Source: Laccaria trichodermophora
Lineage: Eukaryota > Basidiomycota > Agaricomycetes > Agaricales > Hydnangiaceae
Direction: 5' to 3'
Assembly: GCA_018417955.1 (NCBI GenBank)
Contig: JACTVC010000020.1
Location: 620,001 to 684,000, forward strand
Length of the DNA: 64,000 bases
Below are positions 53,150 to 63,681 of this stretch, one piece after another (within the stretch, counting starts at the first letter, position 1; every line of letters begins with the position of its first letter). Below the pieces are notes generated by a model. The model saw only the letters and a program-made list of their open reading frames with translations, ran no database searches and was not told where the DNA came from. A program made the position numbers and the translations under genes.

Positions 53150-53617
53150 TCACTTCACACATTTTTTGGAAGGAAAAATATAATTGCAAGAGTCTAAATT
53201 CTGTTTGAAGTCAGAAGTGAGCACCAGTGTGGGAACATGGGATAATGGACCATTGACAAGAATTCTCTCTTGCAATACTCTGGTTTATAATTTGTATGTT
53301 AGCTTTATGCCTTTCAGAATTGCTCCAGACATTTTTTGGAAGGAGAAGAATAAGTGCAAGAGCTTAATATCTGTTTCAAGTCAGAAGTGAGCACTGGTGT
53401 GGGAACATCAGATGATGGGACATTGACAGAATGTATCTTGCTCATCTGAATTCTCTCTTGCAATACTCTGGTTTATAATTTGTATGACAGCTTTATGCCT
53501 TTCAGAATTGCTTCAGACATTCTCTGGAAGGAGAAGAATAAGTGTAAGAGCTTAATTTCTGTTTGAAGTCAGAAGTGAGCACTGGTGTGGGAACATCAGA
53601 TGATGGGACATTGACAG
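53150..53617. repeat. Tandem repeats of about 185 bp in the KDZ 3' region
   Basis: Two full and one or two partial copies share CAGACATTTTTTGGAAGGAG, TCAGAAGTGAGCACTGGTG and ACATCAGATGATGGGACATT. The pattern continues at 54254 beyond the solo LTR, showing the LTR landed in the array. Confidence 0.8.
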
Positions 53618-54253
53618 TGTTACAAACTCTTTTCTTACATGTACAAACACACGCAGACACTTACATATTCCTAAGACGTACCTAGACCATACTGGACAGA
53701 CTCTAGATACGCAGCCCAGCCAGATTTCACCTATACTTACTTAGAATGACTCATATGACTCCTACTGAGTCATATGAATCATACGGACTCACTATGACTC
53801 GTATGACTCCATACGAGTCATAACGACTCATATCTCTGACTCATAGTGACTCATACCCTTAGTATATAGATAGGGTACTTTTTGTTTGTATTCGGTAGCT
53901 TGAACCTAGGCAATCAAAGCTTTAGTTCATCCCTCATCAGACCCTTGGAACTCTGATCGCCCTCGAACTCTATAGTCTTTCGACTTAGAGCCTCTATTGA
54001 AACCTCGAACGACTTAAGTCTTCACGTCGAAGACTTCGTCACCCAGGCCTAGTCAGCGTAAGACTATAAACGAACACCGAATCTCTATTTGAGCCGTTGT
54101 GCCATAGAGTATTGCGGGAACCTGTAGTGTCGTTATTCAGGGCATAACGAACTGACAGCAAAGACTACGTCGTCTCAGAAGGGAATGTAGCACGAACGAA
54201 CCGACGAACTCGAAGCTTATCATAACTGCCCGTTACGCTTAACAACCGTAACA
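53618..54253 (+). repeat. Solo LTR of 636 bp, family S636
   Basis: It begins TGTTACAAAC and ends ACCGTAACA. The 5-bp duplication GACAG is perfect (53613-53617 and 54254-54258). It contains a cluster of GACTCATA/GACTCGTA repeats (53740-53860) and a TATA-like AGTATATAGATAGG. No internal sequence of its parent is present in the window. Confidence 0.9.
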
Positions 54254-54549
54254 GACAGAATGTATCTCACTTATTTGAATTCTCTCTTACAATGACTCTG
54301 GTTTATGATTTGTATGGTAGCCTTCAAGTTATGTGTTGTTGCAACTTTAACAGGTTCAAAAACTGTGAGAAAAATACACATGTGTGCTGGGAAGCTTTGT
54401 TCTCCCATACCAATCCAAGTAAACAGGTGAAACTAATTTATTTGCATAGACATACTAGTTAAAACTACTTCTCAAAAGTTACTAAGGTAACCAACATGTA
54501 GAACATCTCTTAATAAGTCAATCAAGACATACAACCAGTGATCACATGA

Positions 54550-55260
54550 CCATGTTTTATGTGAAATCTGTTGACTCCCATAGGATGACATCAATTTCCA
54601 TCCACTTCCATTGGTTATCATTGGCTATTCCACTCAGATACATTGAAATCTGGTAATTGTTGTCATTTAATATGTTAACATCCATTGGCCTCTGTTGGTC
54701 AGAGTCATCCATTCCAACTGTTTCCATTGTTGTCCATTGGCTGTCATTCTATATTCTAACTGTTTCCATTGTCATCCAGTGGTTGTCAATCTATATTCCA
54801 ACTGTTTCCATTGTCATCTGTTGGTTGTTGCTCTATATTCCACCTGTCTCCATTGTCATCCATTGGTTGTCAGTCTATAATCCATTGGATACCATTGGCT
54901 GCACACTTTACATCCACTTAAATCCACTGAAAGCCATTGGCATTAATAAGAATTTCCAATGGAATTTGTTGGATGTTGGTGTGGAATTAGTTGGCTCCTA
55001 TTGGAATACAGTGTCTGACCAGTGGATTCCATATTGTTTTTGCAAAATTATCTTTTCAAATGCATACCATGCATCCTATTGGGATTTGATGGTTTTCAAA
55101 GTATTGGTATATGCATCCATCAGAAAATGACAGCATCCAATGACAGGTGATGGATGTTGATGGAGTCTGTAAAGAAAGGATATGATGATGGTAACATCCA
55201 ATGACATCCATTGGATCCAGTGTCAAAGTCCACTGGTATCCAATGGCTGTCAGTGACCTT
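54550..55260. repeat. KDZ right subterminal CCATTGG-rich region
   Basis: Dozens of CCATTGG/CCAATGG or near copies, as well as a recurrent TATATTCCAACTGTTTCCAT unit. The left end has the same motif (48405-48480). Clustered short motifs inside transposon ends are typical transposase binding sites; binding here is inference. Confidence 0.75.
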
Positions 55261-55290
55261 TCCAGCTCCGGGCATATTACTGATAGATCG

Positions 55291-55462
55291 AGAATACTTA
55301 ATTACTAAGCCCGAGGATATCACCGAGGTGATTTCTCACACACCTAGTATCTTGTAGTATATTCTAGTATTTACATTCTGTAGTATATAAGGGCGACGAA
55401 ATTGCCCTCTAGAATAATTATCTTTATCCCCTACTACCACTGCGCTATATACACTCTCAACA
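55291..55462 (+). repeat. Copia-2 3' LTR, second part
   Basis: The last 172 bp of the LTR, from AGAATACTTAATT to CTCTCAACA. With 48321-48378 it makes 230 bp, the same length as the 5' LTR. It is followed directly by the GAAAG duplication. Confidence 0.93.
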
Positions 55463-55467
55463 GAAAG

Positions 55468-56045
55468 AAAAGAGGATCGAGTTCCAGTCAATGGAATTTC
55501 TGACTGAGTCTCCAATTAAGAGTAATGTGTACTTGGTGAGATGAATTTTGGTGTTTTTGTTAACGGCGCTGAAGCTTTACACATTTTTATTGATCATAGT
55601 TAAAGAAGATCATGTAGGTATCAGGGATTTAAATTTCATCCCTAGCTCAAACAACAAAACTTTTTCTCTTTCGTTCTCAGCCACGGCTGGCCTGATGCCG
55701 ATAGCATCAAAATTCTGCCGGGTGTGCGCAAGGCCATGGCTCCATATAGTCGCGTCCTCATTCGTGAGTAACCTCCGTTTGTCCTCCATATCGTAATTGC
55801 TGAAGTTTGTTCTACAGGACGCCAACAAACCTTCTGCGGCCGACCTGCCTGTTGCTAGTGGTATACTCAAGTCGGCCCCCTAGCTCTTCTGCCTAATTTT
55901 GGGGAGGGTAGGATCGAGTCGGCAGTATAATTTTGATGTTCACCCGATGGTCGTATTGAATGGCGTGGAGCGCCACCTCCATGATTTTTTTAGGCTTGGA
56001 AATGAGGCGGGGCTTGCAGTTTGAGAGAGATTAAGGATTGACGTT
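55468..56045 (+). pseudogene. O-methyltransferase copy B, 3' part
   Basis: It continues from 35500 after Copia-2. The pieces are AAAAGAGGATCGAGTTCC (matching 27167 in copy A), then the exon with HGWPDADSIKILPGVRKAM and APYSRVLI (about 55679-55770). A last exon follows with DANKPSAADLPVASGILKSAP. The terminal FFRLGNE-type motif near 55990 is in a changed frame. Together with the internal deletion in its 5' part this copy is dead. Confidence 0.75.
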
Positions 56046-56274
56046 AGGGTCAAGCTGTAGAATTGAATAACTACATATATCATGATGAAGTTAAGATTAC
56101 CAACCAGTAGTGAGTTCAGATATCCATCTGCGAAGGACGGACTCCTCGCTCTTTGAAAAGAAGCGAACCAAGAAGGTGGAAGACTGTCGCGATGATCTGT
56201 TTGCTGAAATCAGCTGCTCCATAAAATTTATGGACAGTTGAAACTTCCAGCAAAGAGAACAAGCGAAGAAAAGG

Positions 56275-56464
56275 ATAAAGATCCTCCGACGACGCTAGCC
56301 GGTTCTGCAGCAGCAAGGTCATCACATCCAAGGGGTGCAAGCAGAGCCAAGGAGCTGAGGCGACAAAAATAGGATAACCGATAGAGGCGTGCCTCAATAA
56401 TAGCGGTTAAACTATTAAGAACAGATACTACACTTGATCTAAGCCAATAAGGCCAGAGTGATGA
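56275..56464 (-). ncRNA. U2: U2 spliceosomal RNA, copy B
   Basis: The minus strand reads CACTCTGGCCTTATTGGC and TTAGATCAAGTGTAGTATC, the U2 branch-site-pairing region, then TGTTCTTAATAGTTTAAC and the Sm-like CCTATTTTTGTC. It differs from copy A by a few bases (stem I loop TTATT vs TTCTT; GAACCGG vs GAATCGG). The 3' end is estimated. The TATA box ATATATAAGG lies upstream at about 56488-56498. Confidence 0.85.
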
Positions 56465-56499
56465 GATGTCGGGAGGCTGGCGGGGACCTTATATATGAT

Positions 56500-58480
56500 T
56501 CTGTTGAAGCGCACGGACCATAATGATTCTGCATGAATCACGATGATCGTGACTCGAACCTGAGATTAATAACACGACTTCCGAGTCATTTCACGAGGAG
56601 TCGTTGAAGGAAAAAAGAGGTTGAGTGAAAGCGTTTTCAAAATAAATAATGAACTCATCAGCACTGCAGTTCGCCATTCGGACAACCCGGCCACTGCCGC
56701 GCCCAGAGGATATCAAGGTTCAATGGCTTGAAACCTTTCCAGGAAGAGCACTGCACGCTAATGAATATACATACAACTCAGAAGGAGGCTAGGGGTATTT
56801 CAACGAACAAACTCGCCTACTCAATCATTTTCATCGCGCAACCAAGAAGCGCGACTCGGATGTGTTCTCTGAGACTAATCCTGCTGAGATGAGCCACTAT
56901 GATTGTCGCAATGACATATTGCGCCTGTTCATCGCGAACGAAAGGGTAAGTGAGCCACTGCACAGAACGAAAAAGAAAAAGGAAAAAGTGGTAAGCATAC
57001 CTCTCCAGTACAACAGCCACATTCCGACCCATTGCTCATTTCCTTTGTTGTTCGGAAATCCTATCTCCCCTGGAAGGGCTTGACGGAGACCATTTACGTG
57101 AGGTTTTGCCAACGCTCTACTTCTCGGGCATTAAGAACGCCCGCCCGAACAAGCCCCCATATCTCTTCCCTCCACCTTAAAACTCAAGACACAAGGTTTG
57201 GGCAACGGCCGCGTCTCGCGAGGCAATGCCAAGAATAGCTCAACATCGACGTCATTAGCAAAGGCAATTTCTCAGCTGAGAAGGGATCCATCGTCCGACT
57301 TGGGTGCGCGTTTCGAATGTCGTAGAAAAGGAGGAAAGGAGATATCGCGAGAGGGAGAAGTGGAAGTACCAGGAGGATACGATGCCTAGCAAGGGGAGTG
57401 GGGAATTGGACCAGATAGAGTCGGGGACGGCCCATTTCTAAACACAAAATTATGTGCCTTTGCGAAGGGAGGGAGGAGCTCATGGGGATAAGGTCCACGA
57501 GGATGAGGTAGCGATCTAGAAAGATAACAGAGGTCGATACAGGGGAAGTTGGAATTCCAAGGGGACCATCTAGTTTGTAATATACCGACGAGGAGTCCGT
57601 GTCGATGAATGCAACATAACTTGTTGGAGAAAAAGCGATTATGCCTGAGACGGGACCTACGCGCTCTCTCAACACCCCCAACCATGAAAGTCCTGCACAA
57701 ATGAGCTGCGAAAATGACTTGAGACCATCTCGCTGACGTTGGTACGTCCTGCACTTCTCAAAATATCATCTTGAAGTCTCCTTGTTCCTTCTCACAAAGC
57801 AAATACTGACATCAAGTTCAGCACCGTGAACATCTCATGATGGGGGGTGGTACCGTGCGCGGCGCTATACGGGTAAGAGTTGGTAAGAGAACGCAAACGT
57901 TCGAGTCGGACATGAAAATGGAGGAGGAGAGGCGGCCACGGACCAATGAGATATCTGAGTACAAGTTTATCTGTGGTGTCGAATGTGAGGAAGATGCCAT
58001 ATAGGGTTTTAAAAAAAATACGCCAACATGGTGTAGAAATAATGGGTAACTTCACTGTTGGTCGATGGGGGCGATACCAGTATTGGAGACCGCCTTTGGG
58101 CGTCTTCCGTGAAAGGAAGGTGATTGCTCGGGGAGCGAGACACTGGAATCGACTGCGGAGAACACTTAACGCTGGAACCGTAGGGATGATTAACATACGG
58201 TTGGCATACAGAGGTACTAGTAGTTTACACGGCCGCCATCTGACCGAAAAATATCAATTTGGTATTACAAGAACTTAAAGAGCCTACTCACCAAATACCA
58301 AACCAACGGCCGATTCAAGGTGTCAAAAGCGTCAAGCAGCAGCCTTCTCTCGTCAGCATCCTCCAACATCATCCCGAACAACCTCTCGATTTCAACAACA
58401 TACTCATACACCTTCTCACTCCACGCTACCCTCCCACCCTCCCTCATATTCGACAACGAAGTCTACAGCAATGAATCCAC
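56500..58480 (-). pseudogene. Decayed unknown gene, copy B
   Basis: Homologous to 28580-30530. Readable minus-strand pieces include EWSEKVYEYVVEIERLFGMM (about 58390-58430) and DADERRLLLDAFDTLNRPLVWYL (about 58310-58370) before a probable GTGAGT donor, and LYGIFLTFDTTDKLVLRYL (about 57950-58005). A further open block is at 57681-57184. The frame changes several times and no family can be named. Confidence 0.4.
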
Positions 58481-59271
58481 AGGATTATACGGAGCATGAG
58501 AAAGGCGTCGCAAAAATGGGAAGGCGTCGCGAACGTGTGAGGTATGGAGGTCGGCGTAGGTCGGAAGCGCCGGGGTGGTTAGATGGGCGGGTAGAGGAGG
58601 GTTGGGAGAGATATATGGCGATGAGCGTTGAACGTTGAACGTTGAACGTTGAAATGTTGGAGGAGAGGAACGGGAGAGGATGTAGAGAGGAGGTAGATGA
58701 TGCTTATGGGGACGATGATGTCACGGATAATCGGAACTGTTGTACACTTACTAGAAACAACTACAAATAATTCAGTAAGTAAACCTCCTTGTTCTTATGT
58801 GTCAAGAGATTGAGCGTAACAGACGTCAACGTTGATCCGGATAGATATCTCGACAATACCCTCACCGTGCGCATTCATTCGACGGCTATACCTCAGTGTT
58901 AAACTCAGGAACCAAACATTGCGTCCACAGAAGATACCCACCAGCGTCCGTCGACTGAAAGCCGGCTCAACGCTCACGGGAAGATGGGGCTGATGATGTG
59001 ACAGGTTGTATCACCGCTTTTCAACCGCTTTTACAGTCCAGAGTCGCTCCTGCCAGAGTGTCCCGGCGCTGTGCGGCGGAACGAGAGGTTCAGAAAATAT
59101 ATCCAGGGGACGACGATAGGGAAGCTAAGTACACCCCTTTGAACATGATGATACGAAGTGACCTACGTACAGGAAACGGGTTTTGTGCCAGAATTGAAAA
59201 AGGCTCCATACAATAACAGACGAACAAGGCGTTGTTTACAGGCCTGGGGTATGAATGTGTCTATTTTGTTT

Positions 59272-59934
59272 CTACTCACGCAGAGCCATAGTATTCGATC
59301 GGCACTTTTTAAAATGGCGAATCGAAGAGGACCTCGTCGCGAAGCTTTTCCCGCAGCTACCACATTTGTGGTTTTTTCTCTTCAGGTGAGAGTTGATATG
59401 ATCTGATTCCAAGTGAAATTAGACTCGAGGTCGTGAAAAAAAAGAGTGCTAACTCTGTAGATTGTGCTTGGCGGTAAAATTCTGTGAGCACAAGCCACAC
59501 ACATATCGCTTGGATGAAAGGTTGGTTCTGCGTCTATGTGCTGCAGAAACCTGTGCTTGCGACGCGACTACTGGTTGGGGGGGTGGTCTTGCTGAGCCAA
59601 CGCCGGAAACGGTTGGGTCAGTTGGCAGCGGAGGTGGCTGCCACTGACCTCGGAGGCCGATAGGGTTGCTCATGTCGCCCTCTCTCAATGCTGGGATAGG
59701 TAATAGTAAGGCAACAGCCACAGCGTTGTAGAGGGACTGCGTACCTGATAGCAGGTCCTGCATGAAAGCCTGAAACGAATTATGCTGATCTTGTGGCGAC
59801 GCTACCACTGGTAGTTCCATGGTTCCAAGCTCAGATGCGGCAAAATCAGTGGATGGTATTTCGGGCAGCTCGGAATGGCACACGCATGATGTCAGAGGGA
59901 AGAGGCACGAGCTGGAGTCAGTGTCTGGTTGCAT
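59272..59934 (-). CDS. Small C2H2 zinc-finger protein, copy B
   Basis: Two exons (59934-59454 and 59402-59272) with a 51-bp intron at the same position as copy A; 203 residues. The N-terminal ~135 residues are Ser/Pro-rich. Then come finger 1 (VCGLCSQNF...NHINSH, C-X2-C-X12-H-X3-H across the intron) and finger 2 (KCGSCGKSFATRSSSIRHFKKC, C-X2-C-X12-H-X3-C). Zinc ligands of both fingers are therefore complete here, unlike copy A. It is probably a nuclear DNA-binding protein; target unknown. Sequence conservation is highest in the finger region and in a GTQSxYxxxxAVAL block. Confidence 0.75.
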
Positions 59935-60119
59935 GGTTGGGGGTTGGAGTTTACTGCTGGCATTCTCTTTGCTTTATATCAGAATTCAAGCATCCGCGGA
60001 TTGTCTATGTTGTTGAAGCAACATCAGTGACACCACATACAGCTTTCAATTTTATGGCAATGAGCGTGCGAGCGAGAGCATCAGATCTATATTTGGAAAG
60101 ACTCGGAAGCCGAAGTAGA

Positions 60120-60604
60120 ATAAAATAGAATAATAGATTGGTTGACTGACAGAACAGGTTCCCAAATCTGTGTTCCTGATCCACACAAGGGTAAGCTTCA
60201 TTACCTTTTCTTCAACCCGCAATGCGTATTTTTCAAGCTCTCATAAAGTTGTAGGTACACGATGCCCTTGAAAATTTAGCCTGAATGATATACATATCTC
60301 AGTATCCAAAATATTCAAGGCTTGTAGCCACCTCAATAACAACATTATTCTGCCCCAACCCCTTGATCAACCAGGAGAATCAACCTTGAAAATCCTTGAG
60401 GGCCGCAATCTGTGGATCTGACCTTGGATCGGAGGGAGCTTGGCATGACTCAATTTTGCCACGTTTTTGCCACGTTTTGATCAGTTGTCACGAACAGCCA
60501 CACTGAGAGTCTGTTTGGTAGGAACGAAAACCAGAATAAGATGGCATCCGGACAGCTCCGGCAGTTGCCAATTTGATTACTTATGGGAAGTCACCCAGTG
60601 TATT
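60120..60604. other. No gene recognised
   Basis: About 480 bp past the end of duplicated block B. The only structure seen is GGGAAGTCACCC at 60586-60597, a partial copy of the end repeat of the neighbouring MITE. Confidence 0.4.
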
Positions 60605-60614
60605 GGGTGACTTC

Positions 60615-61260
60615 AGGACCCCTGAAAGTACCCTTCGAACCCAGATCCAAAAAGTCGAAATTTTCCAAATTTTTATCCGGACAGTTTTGGACAATTTCTA
60701 TCCGGATGGCGGATCTGGGTTCAGGTATGGGCAAAATTTATCCGGACGTGGATCTGGGTTACCCAAAACCACTATTTTCGCTTTTTTCGCTTTAAAACGC
60801 CTATTTTCGCTTTGAAATGCCATTTTCTCGCTCGGCATCTCCTCTGGAGCCCTATCAGGCGTCCTACAAGCATCTCAGATAAGATAACACTGAAATACAC
60901 TAAATCGTGCCCATTTCGTGGCCCCTCTGGAGCATGTTTGAGAGTGCAGAGAAATGCAGATGATGTAAGGTGGTCAAAGCAGGAACCTAATATTATGTCT
61001 AGTTGGTGTAGTGGTTAATGTCTCCATTGATGACCTTCTCAATCGGTATGTCTTGAGTTCGGATCCCCACCTGCACCAATTTTTATCCGGAAGTGGCTCT
61101 GGGTTTGGTTGGTCAGTCCAATTTCTATCCGGAAATCCGCCTCCGGGTTCCAGCCAAAATGGCCCAAATTCTATCCGGACAGTGCTATGGGTTTTCAAAA
61201 TTTTTTGAGAATTTTTATCCGGATTGGGATCTGGGTTCCAAGGGTACTTTCAGGGGTCCT
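60615..61260. mobile_element. hAT MITE, 646 bp, nested in the outer MITE
   Basis: Inverted ends AGGACCCCTGAAAGTACCCTT and complement, with a perfect 8-bp duplication GTGACTTC (60607-60614 and 61261-61268). The interior has about eight copies of TTTTATCCGGA or a close variant in both halves, plus a tRNA-like segment. No transposase. Confidence 0.9.
60996..61079 (+). repeat. tRNA-like segment within the hAT MITE
   Basis: An A-box-like TGGTGTAGTGGTTAATGTC is followed by a B-box-like GAGTTCGGATCCC at the normal spacing, and the end reads GCACCA. The 5' and 3' ends do not pair as an acceptor stem, so this is a tRNA-derived relic or SINE head. Confidence 0.5.
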
Positions 61261-61974
61261 GTGACTTCCCGTAACACAAATTCGCTAGATTTAAATAAAT
61301 CGACGAGATCTAGGGTCTTTTGCCGGGATGCCGAGTCTTGTAAGGGTTCAACTTTGATGGAGGCCCTGGTTGGCACCCAGTTATAAACCTTAATCTATTC
61401 AGAGGGTACAGACCCCTCGAATAGATTTCAAACACTGGAATCAACCCTGCCATCATGACACCTTTCCTTCCTGGGTACGTTTTCTTCCCACCTGGCTTAG
61501 TCAGCTCTGCCTCATCCCTCTCTACTCTCCTACGGCTGAGGGCAGTCTGCTCTCTCGTTATAATTTGAAGCCATTACGGAGTTTATTAGCAGTGCCAACG
61601 TCCTATGGCTCCAAAATATCCTCTCCGAAGCTGTTTTTCCTTCCACAAACAATCTTCTCAGCACATAACTCACAGAACCACAGCATGTTCAGCTCAAGTT
61701 GACATTTTCTCGGCTTTATTCATTATGTGTCCTACTTTCTGGCTGATATGATTGAGCATCAACTATAATACACCCATTCATGGGCCTGTGTGTCCTCAAA
61801 ACAGCTCAGATGAGAGGGAAGTAAGTTTATTCAAGTCAAGTGAATAAATCTAATCAGTTGGCATTACGGTTTATTCGCTTGATTAAATCGCAAGCCAGGG
61901 CACCCATTTCAAACTCCGATAAGGGTCAGATTTATTCGTTTATACAGATTTATGTTACGGGAAGTCACCCATTT

Positions 61975-63680
61975 TTTACAATCTACATATTCTAGATCTA
62001 GTTTCTATCTAATCCCTTAAGGCATTGCTCAGGCAGTCATTCCGAAGTGTAGGGTTGCACGGCCACTGCCCAATCTCATTTTTCTGGGTATGTTAATGTT
62101 ACAAGCTAGAGACCATGTAGCTACGCAAAGAAAAAAGGAGAAGAATACTTATGTTCTGGTGATGAGAGTGGGATTTGAAATTTGAACGTTTGAACCCACG
62201 CCCTGAAAGACCGAAGACCAGAACAATGACGCCATACCCGGCAACTTGCAGCAAATGAAGGGCACGGATGACGTCATAGCTGCAACATCCCAAAAATCCG
62301 GCTTTGAGGGCGCGATGACATCATATGCTGCTTGAAGATACCGGAGCTGAAGGGATGGTGGGCGGGAGACGCGCGAGACCGTACTGACTGCCTGTGGATC
62401 AAGAAATGTCAGGAAGGGGGAGCGCGAACACGGAGACGTGTTTTACTCACCTGGGGATCAAGAAATGTCAGGAAAGGAATGACATTTCAAGAACACCCAG
62501 CGAAGAGTTCAAGTAGCGGCTGATGTTTCACCTGGGGGGTGAAAACAAGGAGCCACTACAATGTTGTGTTGCAGGAACAACAACATGTACGTACATGCCG
62601 CAATGTTTGAGGGGGAACAAGGTGGGCATGCCGGAAGCGTGAGCGGGTGAATTACGGAAATTCACGCGCCTCAGGCCTCAGGCCTCAGGGATTAGATTTG
62701 TGTAAACACAAGTTTTTAAATCCAAGTATTTTACATGGTTTCACATATTTTTGTGGCCATAGATAGTGTTTTTCGGTAGAAACATTGGTTCTATTCTATA
62801 GTTTTGATCGAAACAATATATGCATTCTAATTTCTATATGCGCATCGTTGGCAGTGGCGAAGAGGGAATGGGCTTGTTTGTGGGCGCGTGCGCTGTCTGC
62901 ATTGGTCGGAGAGATGGAGGATGTCTGCACCCCCGGTCACGCTTGTGGTTGTGAATCTACTGGTGTCGTCGTAGCTACTGTTTGAAGTTGTCGACCTGTT
63001 CTAATGTTGACCGCTTCAGATGTTGTGGTCGCCGTTTTTGGGAGATCGGCACATTCGGGTGATTGTCGTGGATGTGGCGTTGAACGGACTCGAACGGAGA
63101 ATAATGTTGAACACGGTGAACGCGTGTATGGAGGCCGGCTAATCTGCAATTGAAAAATTTGTGTTAAAGTCCGCTCAAACTCCGGGGCGTTGTGATTATG
63201 TTTCCCAACAGGGTTGTTCTTGGGTTGTTATGTCTTCCCACCACATGGATGTCCCGCCACGCTGACAACCGCTCGACATCAGGCAGCTAAGGGTCACAAG
63301 GAGTAAGGTGCCAGTGGGCACCTACCATCCCCATTCCCAACGCTGGCTAGCGCTGACTATCCATCCTGAACCCAACAAGATGAACGCCGCAAACCGGCGT
63401 AAATGATTTTGCCGACGCACCAACGTGAGAGGGGCAGCTAGTAACCCAGTCTACATCAGCGCGCTAACCACCCATGCAGCCGTCTTTCTGATCGTCTTCT
63501 TGTCTTTAGAGTAACAAATCCAACGGCCAACGACGACACTAACGATCATAGCAAGCACGCCCACCCTCACCCTGCGCAGTGGCGGGGCAGAGATATGGGA
63601 GCTAGCTAGGCGAAATGCACAGCCAACAGCATGATTGGTGAGGTTAGACGACACCCTCGAGGCCTTTGGACTTACGTTTT
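61975..63680. other. Sparse region, no gene supported
   Basis: Short open frames only. Noted structures: a direct repeat of GGATCAAGAAATGTCAGGAA at about 62399 and 62456, a short CAGGCCT tandem near 62670-62690, and a tRNA-like minus-strand stretch near 62160-62245 (weak). The right part may hold upstream exons of the carrier fragment, but I cannot define them. Confidence 0.35.
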
Positions 63681-63681
63681 C

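Larger units (their letters stand above)
48379..55282 (+). mobile_element. KDZ DNA transposon, apparently complete
   Basis: The inverted ends are GAGTTATATGCCCGGAACTGG on the left and, as complement, CAGTAATATGCCCGGAGCTGG on the right. A perfect 8-bp duplication ATAGATCG flanks it (48371-48378 and 55283-55290). KDZ (Kyakuja-Dileera-Zisupton) elements are known for 8-bp duplications. It holds two intact plus-strand genes: a SAP-motif protein and a KDZ transposase with cysteine clusters. Subterminal regions on both sides are packed with CCATTG/CAATGG motifs. A 636-bp solo LTR sits in its 3' non-coding part. Confidence 0.92.
35501..55462 (+). mobile_element. Copia-2: Ty1/Copia LTR retrotransposon carrying nested Plavaka and KDZ transposons
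   Basis: The 5' LTR is 35501-35730. The 3' LTR is split: 48321-48378 plus 55291-55462 also sums to 230 bp. The two LTRs differ at one visible base. A perfect 5-bp duplication GAAAG flanks the whole (35496-35500 and 55463-55467). The primer binding site, gag, pol and polypurine tract are in the expected order. The Plavaka element (35792-44071) is in the leader and the KDZ element (48379-55282) in the 3' LTR. Without these the element would be about 4.8 kb. Confidence 0.95.
60605..61971. mobile_element. Outer MITE with GGGTGACTTCCCGTAAC ends
   Basis: Once the nested hAT MITE is discounted, the left end reads GGGTGACTTCCCGTAAC. The right end (61955-61971) is its exact 17-bp complement. The trinucleotide ATT occurs on both flanks (60602-60604 and 61972-61974), a possible short duplication. 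About 0.7 kb of its own sequence, no coding capacity. Superfamily not assigned. Confidence 0.65.

Noticed and set aside
62099..62293. Minus-strand 64-codon frame and tRNA-like stretch near 62.2 kb
   Set aside because: The A/B-box match is poor and no coding motif is present; it was too weak to list as its own feature.
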